Notes: generated from the sequence alone by a model not told the origin. Shown: positions 1 to 9,446, counted from the stretch's first letter. The stretch: DNA of 56,646 nt from Enterococcus pseudoavium NBRC 100491 (GCF_001544295.1 NZ_BCQF01000019.1:1-56646), one strand, 5' to 3'. Made by a program: numbers and translations.

Positions 1-8
1 TTCTATTA

Positions 9-848
9 TTAAAATGCGCGATAGACGTATTGATTTTTTGGGGCACTAACCGTTTGCGCGTTTGTCACCGCCACGGTTGGGATCTGACGCTGGAAAGGTT
101 CAAAGAAATCTAAGGTAATCGTCCCCTCCACATGAAGCCACTGATTATTTTTGACGGTTAAATTGGCCGGTAATTTGGTCATTAACCCGAAGACACCTGA
201 GTCTGCAACACAGTGAATGATCCCAAAACGGAAAAGAAAATCATATTTTTGCTGGTCTTTTTGCGTCTCGTAGACAAAGCCATTGAAGGCAATTTTTTTA
301 CCTACAAAAGAGTTGGGATAATTATAGATCAGCTCCATCACTTCTAAGTAATTTTCATCCGTTACTTCTAGTTTTTGATCGGACTCATATTTACTCATCA
401 ATTTGGTCATCTGTTCATTATAATCGCTTTTATTGTAATAAATACTCGTATCTGGTTTTAAGTATTGGGTGTTCATTTCAGGATCACCAACGGACTCTTT
501 GCTGACGGGAAAACTAAACCCTTTTGCTTCAACGATCGTAGTATCTAGGCTGATGGTGGGAAATAACGTTCCGACAACTAACGGCAACACCAATAACAGA
601 TAAGCAATCCCTCGTTGATATGGCTTAGTTAGACCATGATCATGCCCATGATGTTCCGTAGCGGCTTGATCTTTTTGCTCACTATTCGCCCAAATCCGCA
701 GTTGCACCAAAGCCAGTAATAGCGACAGTCCCATCGTCAGAAAGACTAGGTACCGATAATGGACGTTGATGTACTGGTCCAGTTTGCCTGAAACTTGCAG
801 ATACATCATCAATTCAAAATAACCGGACAAAATTAAAAAACGAATCAT
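9..848 (-). CDS. ycgQ: YcgQ-like membrane protein (TIGR03943/DUF1980)
   Basis: A 279-residue membrane protein. Hydrophobic segments lie near residues 4-18, 32-50 and 80-97, with a histidine-rich loop (HHGHDH, 66-71) between the last two and a soluble C-terminal half. This matches the YcgQ family, which is found next to YcgR-type permeases, as here: the permease gene is 15 bases upstream on the same strand. The His-rich loop suggests metal binding, which is an inference; the biochemical role of the family is not established. The start is the ATG preceded by GAAGGAGGG. The stop lies at the very edge of the window, so no terminator can be judged. Confidence 0.8.
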   Translation of the reverse strand: MIRFLILSGYFELMMYLQVSGKLDQYINVHYRYLVFLTMGLSLLLALVQLRIWANSEQKDQAATEHHGHDHGLTKPYQRGIAYLLLVLPLVVGTLFPTISLDTTIVEAKGFSFPVSKESVGDPEMNTQYLKPDTSIYYNKSDYNEQMTKLMSKYESDQKLEVTDENYLEVMELIYNYPNSFVGKKIAFNGFVYETQKDQQKYDFLFRFGIIHCVADSGVFGLMTKLPANLTVKNNQWLHVEGTITLDFFEPFQRQIPTVAVTNAQTVSAPKNQYVYRAF

Positions 849-863
849 TGACGGCCCTCCTTC

Positions 864-1760
864 TTAAATCACTAATGCATAAACTGTTACGATGACACTA
901 ATCAAAGCAATCAGCTGCACGATAAATTTCCCATGAAAACTGTGTTTCATCATCATCAAGTTTTTGATATCCACCATTGGGCCAAAAACTAGAAAGGCTA
1001 CGATCGCATTGGTACCAAATAAACTCAATAGCGAAGAACCGACAAAAGCATCGGCTTCAGAACAAAGCGACATAGTAAACGCTAAAACCAACATGACTAA
1101 AATACCGATCAGTTTAGATGATGTCAGCTGTAACATGAATTGCGTTGGCAAGAAAACCTGCATCCCGCTGGCAATCAATGCCCCGATAATCAAGTAACGG
1201 CCGGTATCAAAGAATTCATCGATCCCATGAACTAGGACGGACCAGACATTGCTTTTAAATGATTTTTTCTCCTGCTCTCCGTGATGGTGCTCGTCATGCT
1301 CGTGTAATTCTGCTTTCAGGATCGGGCTGCGGTTGAAATAAGCGATCCATGAACCGATGATCAAAGCAACGATCAAGCTACCCAAGGCCCGTAAAAAAGC
1401 GAATTTGAAACTGTTGCCAAAGGCGATATAAGTCGCGAACAACACGATCGGATTAATGATCGGCGCAGTCACCATGAAGGCAAAGGCCGTATGTTCCGGG
1501 ACTCCTTTACGCATGAATTGGGTCACGATCGGCACGATCCCGCATTCGCAAGAAGGAAAAAAGAAGCCTAAAAAAGACCCGACTAAAATGGCTAAAAATT
1601 TATTTTTAGGTAAGATTTTTTGGACACGCTCGGGCGTTAAAAAAACTTGCAACGCTCCTGAAATAATACAACCTAATAAAACGAAAGGAATGGCTTCGAT
1701 TACGATTGATAGAAAAATCGTCCCCATCTGCAAAACTGAATGTGGCAGAAAATTAAACAT
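864..1760 (-). CDS. ycgR: YcgR-like permease (ArsP_1/DUF318 family)
   Basis: A 298-residue polytopic protein of the ArsP_1 permease family, with about eight hydrophobic segments. The motif FFPSCECGIVPI (cysteines 71 and 73) in an early transmembrane region and the second-half sequence SLCSEADAFVGSS are typical of this family. A cytosolic-type linker at about 152-164 is rich in histidine (HEHDEHHH), which hints at metal contact. It is first in a two-gene operon with the YcgQ-like gene. GGAGG lies 6 bases before the ATG. The substrate is unknown; some relatives move organoarsenicals, but nothing here is an arsenic operon. Confidence 0.85.
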   Translation of the reverse strand: MFNFLPHSVLQMGTIFLSIVIEAIPFVLLGCIISGALQVFLTPERVQKILPKNKFLAILVGSFLGFFFPSCECGIVPIVTQFMRKGVPEHTAFAFMVTAPIINPIVLFATYIAFGNSFKFAFLRALGSLIVALIIGSWIAYFNRSPILKAELHEHDEHHHGEQEKKSFKSNVWSVLVHGIDEFFDTGRYLIIGALIASGMQVFLPTQFMLQLTSSKLIGILVMLVLAFTMSLCSEADAFVGSSLLSLFGTNAIVAFLVFGPMVDIKNLMMMKHSFHGKFIVQLIALISVIVTVYALVI

Positions 1761-1881
1761 CTGATTCCTCCAAATTTTTCACTGTTTTAAGATATACTCT
1801 TTTTCAGCAAAAGACACAAGAAAAATTTAATTCACAAACTTTTTTTAAGCTTTTTTTTATAGTTTCCGGGTTATTTTCTCG

Positions 1882-1923
1882 AAAAAAAAAGACGAGTACG
1901 ACTGAATGTCCATCGTACTCGTC
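1882..1923 (-). terminator. Rho-independent terminator of hup
   Basis: Perfect 11-bp stem GACGAGTACGA / TCGTACTCGTC with an 11-base loop; read on the minus strand it is followed by nine T residues. It lies about 75 bases past the HU stop codon. A second, weaker inverted repeat (GGATAG...CTATCC, about 1946-1977) lies between them. Confidence 0.85.
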
Positions 1924-1996
1924 TGCTAGTTGTCCAGTTTGAAATGGATAGTCCGCTTAATCCGCTCTGAGCTATCCTCAATTTCTTAATGACGGT

Positions 1997-2272
1997 TTAT
2001 TTAACTGCGTCTTTTAACTGTTTGCCGGCTTTAAAAGCTGGAGATTTGCTAGCTGCAATCGTAATTTCTTCGCCTGTTTGCGGGTTACGGCCTTTGCGGG
2101 CTGCACGTTCACGGACTTCAAAATTTCCAAAGCCGATTACTTGAACTTTTTCGCCAGCTTGTAATGATGATTGGATGCCTTCAAATAATGCATCTACAGC
2201 AGATGCTGCGTCTTTCTTTGTTAATCCCGTTTTTTCTGCTACTTGTTCAACTAAGCTTTGTTTATTGATCAT
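1997..2272 (-). CDS. hup: DNA-binding protein HU
   Basis: A 91-residue histone-like HU protein, the usual family length. It begins [21 protein letters not shown] and carries the DNA-binding arm with the family signature [18 protein letters not shown] at about 47-64. It acts as a homodimer that bends and compacts nucleoid DNA. GGAGG lies 9 bases before the ATG. The gene is monocistronic with its own terminator at 1882-1923. A possible promoter on the minus strand is TTGTCT, 17 bases, GATAGT, just upstream. Confidence 0.97.
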   Translation of the reverse strand: MINKQSLVEQVAEKTGLTKKDAASAVDALFEGIQSSLQAGEKVQVIGFGNFEVRERAARKGRNPQTGEEITIAASKSPAFKAGKQLKDAVK

Positions 2273-2598
2273 AATGTATAGCCTCCACTATCTTTTTAAT
2301 GTATTCCAAAGACAATTTTATTCGTTATTGCTTAGAAAGGCAACCGTTAACTCTCTTTTTTCTTTTTTTCTGGTTTTTTATTTTTTTATTTTTTATAAAT
2401 AAAAAAATAAAAAAATAATTCATATATTTATAAAAAAAAGTTGTCTTTTAATTGATTAAATTGGTATTCTAAATTAGAATAATTCTTATTGACCACTAGT
2501 TAAATAACAAAAATAGTCGATAATTAAGATATCTTAGCTTGTTTTAGCCCCTTTCGGACATTATATTAAATAAAAAAATCATTCGAGGGGTTTTATTG
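2273..2598. other. AT-rich intergenic region between hup and the Mga-like genes
   Basis: About 325 bases without a gene, dominated by A and T runs (notably 2340-2440). It separates two divergent promoters: that of hup on the left and that of the Mga-like pair on the right. A-tracts of this kind are often bent; no repeat or RNA gene was recognised. Confidence 0.6.
2539..2567 (+). promoter_or_regulatory. Promoter of the Mga-like gene pair
   Basis: TTGTTT (2539-2544), 17-base spacer, TATATT (2562-2567). The start codon follows about 30 bases downstream with GAGGGG as ribosome site. Confidence 0.6.
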
Positions 2599-4122
2599 AT
2601 GAATCTTAGAGGGCTCATGAAACAAGAAACAACTAGACGCTTACGATTAATAGAAGAATTATATTACGCCAAAGAATGGTTGTCTTCAGAACAACTGATG
2701 GAACGGCTGAATTGTTCATTGCCGGCGTTGATCGGTGATGTTAACTTTCTAAATGAGGAGCAACTGCCGTTTAGAATCACGAAGACGAAAGGACTTTATT
2801 CCATCGACTTTGACTTTCATGCCACAATCGATGTAGTGTATTCTTACATTTTACGTAGCAGCCTCGAATTTCAAATTATCGAGAGCCTTTTCTTTGAAAA
2901 AAGTCGCGGGATTCAACCGGCAGCCGAGCGTTTAAACTGCAGTTTTTCCAATATGCAGCGCTATTTGACAGCCATCAAAAATACCATGGATGGCTGGGGA
3001 ATCTGGGTCTGTCACCGCCCTTTACGCATGATTGGTGATGAAGCGGCGATTCGCCATTTCTACTATTTATTCTTTCGTGAATCACGCCTTTCCTTTGCCG
3101 AATATGGTTTCTCCAAGGACTTGGTCGAGAGCGTTGATCAGCTGATCCGCCGCATTTTAGTAACGAATCAAGTCACTAATAATTTAACTGTTCACTTCCA
3201 ATTGATGCACAGTTTCCTGATTGGCCTGCAGCGGCAAAAACAAGGCCATTCTCTGAAAATAAACTTCCTAGAAAGCGGCTTGCACATTCCTGGGGTCTCT
3301 GAGCTTAGCCGTTTGGCTCATTTGATTCGGCGGGAGTCTGGCTTAGTTTTTGATGACTACCAACTAAGAGAGTGTCTATGGCCACTATTTTCTCATCAAC
3401 TGATCTTAAATCAGCAGCAACAGGCTTACGCTTGTAAAATAAATAAACAGCTGGCCGTCTTCTACGAAACACATCGATTTTTACTGGAAAAAGTTAGTCA
3501 TCTGCTGGCCGAGCCGCTTTCGCAAGCCGAAATGCTCGAAACATTGCGGTTGTTGGGGAATGAACTATCCAACCATGCTCCGCAAAAACATTCCATGGAG
3601 ATCATTCAAGAAACAGACGCGATCATGCTGAATTTAATCGATAAAAAATACAGCCGTGAACTGAAAAAGTTAGAAAAGGTCGTTAGCGACTTTTTATTTC
3701 CCAAACAGTCGAGTACCTTAGTCTCCCTTTATATCAGTCGCTTAATCATTACCATCAACAATCTATTGCAACGCTTAGTCGATGCCCAACGACCGATCAA
3801 GGTGCTCTTATTATCAGATACCTCCACGACCCATGAACGCTTCTGGCATTCGATCTTTCCGGCATACATTAAAGGCGCGGTGGACTATGAGTATTTTGAG
3901 ACACCTTTTATTTTACAAGGTCAGTTAGCCAGCCTAACGCAGCAATACGACTTGATTATCACAAATATTACAATGGCTGAACTAGTTTCAGCTTGTCCAT
4001 TGATTGCGATTAATGCTTATCCGACAACTAAGGACTTTGAGCGGATCCAGCAATTTATCAATCAATTTGACCCCATCTCTCCCCGAAAGGAACGATCCAA
4101 TGAACTTACGCCGACTACTTAA
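2599..4122 (+). CDS. Mga-family transcriptional regulator, first of a tandem pair
   Basis: A 507-residue protein with the layout of Mga/AtxA regulators: N-terminal helix-turn-helix region (about 1-75), a central Mga domain with PRD-like helical modules (about 75-390), and a C-terminal EIIB-like alpha/beta module (about 395-490, starting IKVLLLSDTSTTHERF). Such proteins respond to sugar phosphotransferase state through histidine phosphorylation; that is family knowledge, and no PTS gene is nearby. ATG is chosen over the overlapping TTG one codon earlier because GAGGGG is better spaced. Its end overlaps the next, paralogous gene by 23 bases. Targets are unknown. Confidence 0.8.
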   Translation: MNLRGLMKQETTRRLRLIEELYYAKEWLSSEQLMERLNCSLPALIGDVNFLNEEQLPFRITKTKGLYSIDFDFHATIDVVYSYILRSSLEFQIIESLFFEKSRGIQPAAERLNCSFSNMQRYLTAIKNTMDGWGIWVCHRPLRMIGDEAAIRHFYYLFFRESRLSFAEYGFSKDLVESVDQLIRRILVTNQVTNNLTVHFQLMHSFLIGLQRQKQGHSLKINFLESGLHIPGVSELSRLAHLIRRESGLVFDDYQLRECLWPLFSHQLILNQQQQAYACKINKQLAVFYETHRFLLEKVSHLLAEPLSQAEMLETLRLLGNELSNHAPQKHSMEIIQETDAIMLNLIDKKYSRELKKLEKVVSDFLFPKQSSTLVSLYISRLIITINNLLQRLVDAQRPIKVLLLSDTSTTHERFWHSIFPAYIKGAVDYEYFETPFILQGQLASLTQQYDLIITNITMAELVSACPLIAINAYPTTKDFERIQQFINQFDPISPRKERSNELTPTT

Positions 4123-5614
4123 ACGAGATAGCCAGCGTCAACTGCAGCTTATCGAAACCCTCTATTATTCTGAACATGCCCGCTCCAGTGAGGAATTGGC
4201 ACACATCATCCACTGTACGCCACCGGCGCTGTTGAATGATATTCGGGCCATCAACCTTCAGAGTGATTATTACAAGATCATTCGTGAAAACAGCTTGTAC
4301 CGTTTAGAGCAAAAGGACAACGCGACAATCGATGTGTTCTTTTCAAACTTATTGAACCGTTCCACGGCTTTCAAATTATTGGAAGCCATTCTATTTGAAG
4401 AATGCTCCAGTCTAGCCGAACTTTCCCAAAAATTATTTTGTAGTCTGACGACTGCCCAGACAGTGATGAAAGATCTACAGGAAGCCTTGAGCTGTTGGAA
4501 ACTGACGATCTTGCGGCGCCCTTTTCGCTTAACGGGAAATGAAACGGCCATTCGTCATTTGTTTTTCTTATATTTCTCGGAAAAAAAAGTGGCTCGTGAA
4601 AACACCCGCTTTAGCTCAAAGTTCTTTCAGCTGGGGGATGCAGTGGTTCTTTCCATGATTGAAAACAATCATTTATCCGTTTCACTGGCGCAATACCAGC
4701 GCCTCTCCCTATGTTTTTTCATCAGCTTGGTCCGGATTTCAAAAGGTCATCGTGTAACCTCACGAACGCTAAATTCGACGAGCCTCGTTCCACCAAGTCA
4801 AAGAGCGACCACTCCGTTTAGCACCTTTTTACGCAAAGAATTAGGGTTGCTATATTCAGAAGATGTTATGAAAGATAGCTTTTGGCTGTTATATTCCGAC
4901 ATGTTCTTGTTAGGCGAGGAACAAAAAAGACAGGTTTTGAAAACTAATTATTCCATCGCCTATCATTATGAGACCCATTATGAATTAACCGAAAAACTCA
5001 GTCTGATGCTCAAAAAGCCTTTAAGTCCCCAGCAAAAAGATCTGTTGACAACGACCTTGATTAATCAGCACCTTTTTCATGCCAAAACCAAAGAAATCAT
5101 CGGAGTCTTGCGGGATCGAAAACAAGATTGTCTGCGCCTTTTAGAAAACTTTCATGCCCATTGTGTCCATCAGCTGCGCAACTTAGTGATTGAATTTACC
5201 GAAGAATATCAGCTCTTTGGTTCACCAGAGTTTGTCGATAATTATGTTTATCAAATCATCGCCACGATCCCTAGCTGTTTGAACGATATGAAGCAATCCG
5301 AAAAAAATGTCAGTCTGCTAATCGTTTCAACCGATTCTAAAATGCAGGAAAGCTTATTGATTGAACTTTTACGTTTTTCCCTTAGAGGAAACTACACTAT
5401 CCAACAAATCAACGTTAAGCAATTACATAATAAAAGCTACTTAGAAGTTTTTGAAGAGCACGATATTGTGATCAGTACCTCGACTTTTGATGTTCCTAAT
5501 TGCCGCACTCCCATCATCGCCGTCGAGCTGTGTCCCAGCATTCAGTCTTTAAGTAAGATCCAGCAACTAGTTGATCAAACCAACAAGCAAAATAACCGCA
5601 ACTTTTCCAACTAA
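4100..5614 (+). CDS. Mga-family transcriptional regulator, second of a tandem pair
   Basis: A 504-residue paralogue of the preceding gene. The N termini align directly (MNLRRLLKRDSQRQLQLIE against MNLRGLMKQETTRRLRLIE), and the HTH, Mga/PRD-like and C-terminal EIIB-like regions occur in the same order. The ATG at 4100 with AAAGGAA upstream is preferred to the longer open frame because it restores alignment with the paralogue. The 23-base overlap with the first gene implies co-transcription and probably coupled translation. The pair ends at a strong bidirectional terminator. Divergence is high, so this is an old duplication rather than an assembly artefact. Confidence 0.8.
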   Translation: MNLRRLLKRDSQRQLQLIETLYYSEHARSSEELAHIIHCTPPALLNDIRAINLQSDYYKIIRENSLYRLEQKDNATIDVFFSNLLNRSTAFKLLEAILFEECSSLAELSQKLFCSLTTAQTVMKDLQEALSCWKLTILRRPFRLTGNETAIRHLFFLYFSEKKVARENTRFSSKFFQLGDAVVLSMIENNHLSVSLAQYQRLSLCFFISLVRISKGHRVTSRTLNSTSLVPPSQRATTPFSTFLRKELGLLYSEDVMKDSFWLLYSDMFLLGEEQKRQVLKTNYSIAYHYETHYELTEKLSLMLKKPLSPQQKDLLTTTLINQHLFHAKTKEIIGVLRDRKQDCLRLLENFHAHCVHQLRNLVIEFTEEYQLFGSPEFVDNYVYQIIATIPSCLNDMKQSEKNVSLLIVSTDSKMQESLLIELLRFSLRGNYTIQQINVKQLHNKSYLEVFEEHDIVISTSTFDVPNCRTPIIAVELCPSIQSLSKIQQLVDQTNKQNNRNFSN

Positions 5615-5659
5615 AAAAGATTGTTGCAGCTACAAAGCATCTGATTCAGTAGTTGCTTT

Positions 5660-5702
5660 TAAAAAAACAGGTATGACCTAATTGGGTCATACCTGTTTTT
5701 TG
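5660..5702. terminator. Bidirectional terminator
   Basis: Stem ACAGGTATGACC / GGTCATACCTGT with a 6-base loop, A-run on the left and T-run on the right. It ends the Mga pair on the plus strand; on the minus strand it contains the last codons and the stop of the next gene. Confidence 0.9.
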
Positions 5703-6076
5703 GCAGCGGTTAAGCGCGCCAACTCTTTATCCATCGAAGTTTTCTCAGCCGTTAAGCTATCAATCATACGTTGGTATTTTTCTTTTCCATTCTTTTTCCG
5801 GATCACATTTAATTGTAGCGCCGAAAACAAAATGACGACTAACGCTAAAATCACGATTATACCGAAAAGCATATTATGATTTATGCGAATGAATGTATAT
5901 ATCAAGACGACCAAGGCAATCAAAATCTCAATCAGGCTAAGTTTTGCCCTGCGGCCGCCCCCAAATAAGATCCGGCTTAATGTGGTGCCGTTTAAGAGAT
6001 CCTCATAACGCGTCAAACGCGCTTCTAAGAAACTGACTTGTTCTTTTAATTGATCGATTCGTTGATTTTCTGACAT
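5687..6076 (-). CDS. Small membrane protein with flanking coiled coils (unknown)
   Basis: About 129 residues. Not recognised as a named family. Residues 1-30 (MSENQRIDQLKEQVSFLEARL) and 98-129 are charged and helical with heptad spacing. Two hydrophobic segments lie between, near residues 50-65 and 70-90, so the protein looks like a membrane hairpin with cytosolic coiled-coil ends. The ATG at 6076 with AAGGAG upstream is chosen; the longer open frame to 6244 starts without a ribosome site and lacks the composition of a coding region. Its last codons (AAKKQV, stop) are encoded inside the terminator stem. Confidence 0.6.
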   Translation of the reverse strand: MSENQRIDQLKEQVSFLEARLTRYEDLLNGTTLSRILFGGGRRAKLSLIEILIALVVLIYTFIRINHNMLFGIIVILALVVILFSALQLNVIRKKNGKEKYQRMIDSLTAEKTSMDKELARLTAAKKQV

Positions 6077-6269
6077 CGTGCGTTCGCTCCTTATTATCCT
6101 TGCCTTATTATCTCCAGTAATCGCCAATTGCGCAAATATTTTATTTATTATTATAAAAAAAATTGGCTTTTTAACACTCCTAGAGCAAGCGGATCGAAAA
6201 TTAAAATATGCAAAGGGTTTCATTTGGTCAAGGTCATTCAGCAAACTGGAAAACTTTGCAAATTCTTAT

Positions 6270-6297
6270 TTGAAATTGTCGCAAAGTCTTGTACAAT
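6270..6297 (+). promoter_or_regulatory. Probable ald promoter
   Basis: TTGAAA (6270-6275), 16-base spacer, TACAAT (6292-6297), about 155 bases before the ald start codon. Confidence 0.45.
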
Positions 6298-6398
6298 TAC
6301 CTTGTAAGCGAATTCATTTCGTGAACGATAGTCAAAGAGTAAACTTGGCTTTAGTTGATTTTCTTTCGATTAAAACTAGGGATACGAATGACGCCCCG

Positions 6399-6421
6399 CG
6401 AATTTTCAGTGTGAAAATTCG
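6399..6421 (+). promoter_or_regulatory. Perfect inverted repeat in the ald leader
   Basis: CGAATTTTC, 5-base loop, GAAAATTCG. It lies between the proposed promoter and the ald ribosome site, so it could be an RNA hairpin in the leader or an operator for a dimeric regulator. No T-run follows, so it is not a terminator. Confidence 0.5.
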
Positions 6422-6452
6422 GACATATTAAACAGGATTAGGAGTGTGTCGA

Positions 6453-7589
6453 ATGATTATTGGAATCCCAAAAGAAATCAAAAACAATGAAAACCGTGTT
6501 GCTTTACCCCCATCAGGTGTATTTGATTTAACCAATCGTGGTCATCAAGTACTAGTTGAAAAAGATGCTGGTAAAGGGTCTGCCATTTCAGACGAAGAGT
6601 ATATCGAAGCTGGCGCTACGCTGGTTGAAACTGCAGCAGAAGCTTGGTCAGCCGAAATGGTTATGAAAGTCAAAGAACCACTTCCTGAAGAATACCAATA
6701 TTTCCGTAAAGGATTATTATTATTCACTTATTTACATCTAGCAGCAAACAAACCACTGACTGAAGCCCTAATCAACAGCGGTGTCAATGCGATCGCTTAT
6801 GAAAATGTTCAGCCAGCCGATAATACCTTGCCATTACTAGCACCAATGAGTGAAATCGCTGGTCGGATGGCTGCCCAAATTGGCGCCAACTTCTTAGAAC
6901 GGGTCAATGGCGGTAAAGGAATCTTACTTTCTGGTGTTCCAGGGGTTCGTCGCGGCAATGTCGTTGTCATCGGTGGCGGTGTCGTTGGTTTGAACGCGGC
7001 GAAATTAGCCGTTGGTCTAGGGGCAAACGTAACGATTCTTGATGTGAGCGTCCCTCGTTTGAAAGAATTAGACATTATCTTCGGCAACACTGCCCAAACC
7101 ATGATGTCAAATTCCTTCAATATTCAAGAAAGCTTAAAGAATGCTGACTTAGTAATCGGTGCGGTCTTGATTCCGGGACACAAAGCGCCAACACTTGTAA
7201 CAAAAGAAATGGTTGCCAATATGCCCGATCATGGCGTGATCGTCGATGTTGCGATTGACCAAGGCGGAATCTTTGAAACAGAAGATCGCGTAACCACCCA
7301 TGATGCACCAACCTATATCAAAGAAGGCGTCGTTCATTACGCAGTCGCTAATATGCCGGGGGCTGTTCCACAAACTGCTACTTATGCACTAAGCAACAGC
7401 ACGATGGCTTACGCTAACTTATTAGCAAACAATCCGCTAGAAGAAATTTTGAAAAACAATTTAGCTCTTCGTCGCGGAGTCAACACCTTCAACGGCAAAC
7501 TTACGATCGATGCCGTTGCTAAAGATTTATCAATGGACTATACACCTATTGATGAGATCTTAAACGAAGAATTAATGATGAATTCATAA
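6453..7589 (+). CDS. ald: Alanine dehydrogenase
   Basis: A 378-residue NAD-dependent L-alanine dehydrogenase (alanine + NAD + water to pyruvate + NADH + ammonium), close to the usual length of about 370. It begins [20 protein letters not shown], with the substrate-binding arginine at R15, K72/K74 in KVKEP and H95 in YLHLA. The nucleotide-binding loop is [14 protein letters not shown] (about 173-186) and the catalytic-region motif DVAIDQGG follows. The ATG at 6453 with TTAGGAG upstream is the family start. The gene is monocistronic: own promoter, long leader with an inverted repeat, and a terminator at 7603-7633. Confidence 0.95.
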   Translation: MIIGIPKEIKNNENRVALPPSGVFDLTNRGHQVLVEKDAGKGSAISDEEYIEAGATLVETAAEAWSAEMVMKVKEPLPEEYQYFRKGLLLFTYLHLAANKPLTEALINSGVNAIAYENVQPADNTLPLLAPMSEIAGRMAAQIGANFLERVNGGKGILLSGVPGVRRGNVVVIGGGVVGLNAAKLAVGLGANVTILDVSVPRLKELDIIFGNTAQTMMSNSFNIQESLKNADLVIGAVLIPGHKAPTLVTKEMVANMPDHGVIVDVAIDQGGIFETEDRVTTHDAPTYIKEGVVHYAVANMPGAVPQTATYALSNSTMAYANLLANNPLEEILKNNLALRRGVNTFNGKLTIDAVAKDLSMDYTPIDEILNEELMMNS

Positions 7590-7602
7590 TAAACAGGAAG
7601 AG

Positions 7603-7633
7603 CCTGTCAGCCCAACGCTGGCAGGTTTTTTTG
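7603..7633 (+). terminator. Terminator of ald
   Basis: CCTGTCAGC / GCTGGCAGG stem (one mismatch) followed by seven T residues. Confidence 0.85.
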
Positions 7634-7640
7634 TTATAAT
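7632..7640 (+). promoter_or_regulatory. Extended -10 promoter of the M3 peptidase gene
   Basis: TGTTATAAT, an extended -10 with no clear -35. It directly abuts the ald terminator T-run and lies 30 bases before the peptidase start. Confidence 0.5.
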
Positions 7641-7670
7641 AAAGTGATTCTGTATTTTAGGAGGTTTGTC

Positions 7671-9371
7671 ATGCTTTTTTCTGATATTATTTATCAACGC
7701 CCCGATTTAGAGACTTATGAAACGCGCTTCCAACAAACCAATCAGCAGTTTGCGACTGCACCGGATTACCCGACTGCCAAAGCGGCCTTGGAAAGACTCA
7801 ATCAAATGCGCGCAAATATGGCTAAAAATATGAAACTGGCCTATATTCGCCATTCAATCAATACTAAAGATCCCTTTTATTTACAAGAAAACGATTTTTG
7901 GGACCAGCATGAACCACTCGTTGATCAAATCCATAATCAGTTCTACCAAAGTTTGCTGGACTCCCCTTTTCGTTTGCAATTAGAGCAAGATTTCCCAAAA
8001 ACGTTGTTTCTTTTTGCCGCCGATCAATTACGCCTGTTATCCCCTGACGTGATCGCTCTTAAGCAGCAGGAAAATGAACTTGTCAGCCACTATACACAGC
8101 TCATCGCTTCGGCCAAATTAGAATTTCAAGGCAAAAAACGCACGCTGGCGGAATTAGCAGGCTTCTTCAGTGATCCCGATCGAAAAATCCGGAAAGAAGT
8201 CCACGAACTTTATGAAAGCTTTTTTGCCGCCAATGAAGAAAAATTTGATACGCTTTATGATCAACTCATCAAGTTGCGGCATCAGCAAGCGCTGAAACTT
8301 GGCTTTAATAATTATGTGGAATATGGCGACCGATTAATGAATCGCTGGAGCTATGATCGGCAACAGCTCAAAGCTTACCGCCAATTTATCGCCGAAGAAG
8401 TCGTGCCCATCAATCAAGTACTCTATCAACGGCAACAACAACGACTAGGCGTCGAAGAGTTGCAGCATTATGATTTGCCACTAGTCTTTCCGCAAGGGAA
8501 TCCGCGTCCGCAAGCAGATGCAGAAACTTTAGTGCGGAGTGCTCAAAACATGTATCATGAGCTTTCCAGTGAAACGGGCACATTTTTTGATCAAATGATC
8601 GATCAAGAACTGATGGACCTACTCAGCCGTCCCGGAAAACAAAGCGGGGGGTATTGTGAATTTATCGATGAAGTCGAAATGCCCTTCATTTTTGCGAATT
8701 TCAATGGGACTTTAGACGATGTTGACGTTTTGACTCACGAAACCGGTCACGCATTCCAAAGTTATTCCTCTCGTTGGATCAAAGAACCGGAATTGATTTT
8801 CCCAACGTCAGATACCGCTGAGATCCATTCCATGAGTATGGAATTTTTGACTTGGCCTTGGATGGAACATTTTTTTGGCACCAAAAGTGAACAATATAAA
8901 TTGGCCCATTTAAGCAGTGCGCTGCAATTTTTGCCTTATGGCGCACTAGTGGACCATTTTCAAGAAGAAGTCTATCTGCATCCCGAATGGAGCCCTACCC
9001 AGCGAAAAAATTGCTGGCGGGAATTAGAACAGCGCTATTGTCCCGAACGAAATTATCAAGACTCCGCTATCTTGGAACGAGGAACTTATTGGTATCGGCA
9101 AGGTCATATTTTTGAAGTGCCCTTTTATTATATCGACTATACGCTGGCACAAGTCTGTGCACTGCAATTTTGGCAACGCAGCATCGTTGAAAAAGATCCC
9201 ACAACTTGGCAAGATTATTTAACAATTTGTCAGATTGGCGGAAACCAGACGTTCTTAGAAACGGTCGCTTCAGCCCATTTAGCCTCCCCTTTTGATCGCC
9301 GGAAAATGAGCGCTCTCATCCAATCTGCTGCTCATTATTTAGCTGAAATCCCTGAAACAAGCCTACGCTAA
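7671..9371 (+). CDS. M3-family oligoendopeptidase (PepF-related)
   Basis: A 566-residue zinc metallopeptidase of family M3, in the branch related to but distinct from PepF (TIGR02289 type). The zinc motif HETGH is at residues 356-360, and the third ligand is probably E384 in DTAEIHSMSMEF. It should cleave short peptides in the cytosol; no signal peptide is present. TAGGAGG lies 6 bases before the ATG at 7671; the longer open frame begins upstream of this site and inside the promoter region. The gene is monocistronic and faces a convergent ABC gene across an 18-bp hairpin. Confidence 0.9.
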   Translation: MLFSDIIYQRPDLETYETRFQQTNQQFATAPDYPTAKAALERLNQMRANMAKNMKLAYIRHSINTKDPFYLQENDFWDQHEPLVDQIHNQFYQSLLDSPFRLQLEQDFPKTLFLFAADQLRLLSPDVIALKQQENELVSHYTQLIASAKLEFQGKKRTLAELAGFFSDPDRKIRKEVHELYESFFAANEEKFDTLYDQLIKLRHQQALKLGFNNYVEYGDRLMNRWSYDRQQLKAYRQFIAEEVVPINQVLYQRQQQRLGVEELQHYDLPLVFPQGNPRPQADAETLVRSAQNMYHELSSETGTFFDQMIDQELMDLLSRPGKQSGGYCEFIDEVEMPFIFANFNGTLDDVDVLTHETGHAFQSYSSRWIKEPELIFPTSDTAEIHSMSMEFLTWPWMEHFFGTKSEQYKLAHLSSALQFLPYGALVDHFQEEVYLHPEWSPTQRKNCWRELEQRYCPERNYQDSAILERGTYWYRQGHIFEVPFYYIDYTLAQVCALQFWQRSIVEKDPTTWQDYLTICQIGGNQTFLETVASAHLASPFDRRKMSALIQSAAHYLAEIPETSLR

Positions 9372-9410
9372 CAAAGGAACTCCGCTGCCTTTGCAGCGGA
9401 GTTCCTTTGT
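9371..9410. terminator. Hairpin between convergent genes
   Basis: Perfect 18-bp stem (ACAAAGGAACTCCGCTGC and its complement) with a 4-base loop. The T-tracts are formed by the base of the stem itself. It probably terminates transcription from both sides. Confidence 0.7.
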
Positions 9411-9446
9411 TAGGACATCATTCAAAAAGCTACGTGCTCCTCACTT

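Larger units (their letters stand above)
6077..6452. other. Intergenic region and ald leader
   Basis: About 375 bases between divergent genes. It carries a likely ald promoter (6270-6297) and a leader of roughly 150 bases with a perfect inverted repeat at 6399-6421. The plus-strand open frame here has no ribosome site and is judged non-coding. Confidence 0.5.

Noticed and set aside
6078-6431. 117-residue plus-strand open frame before ald
   Set aside because: No ribosome site, overlaps the start of a minus-strand gene and the ald promoter and leader, and has no recognisable protein features.
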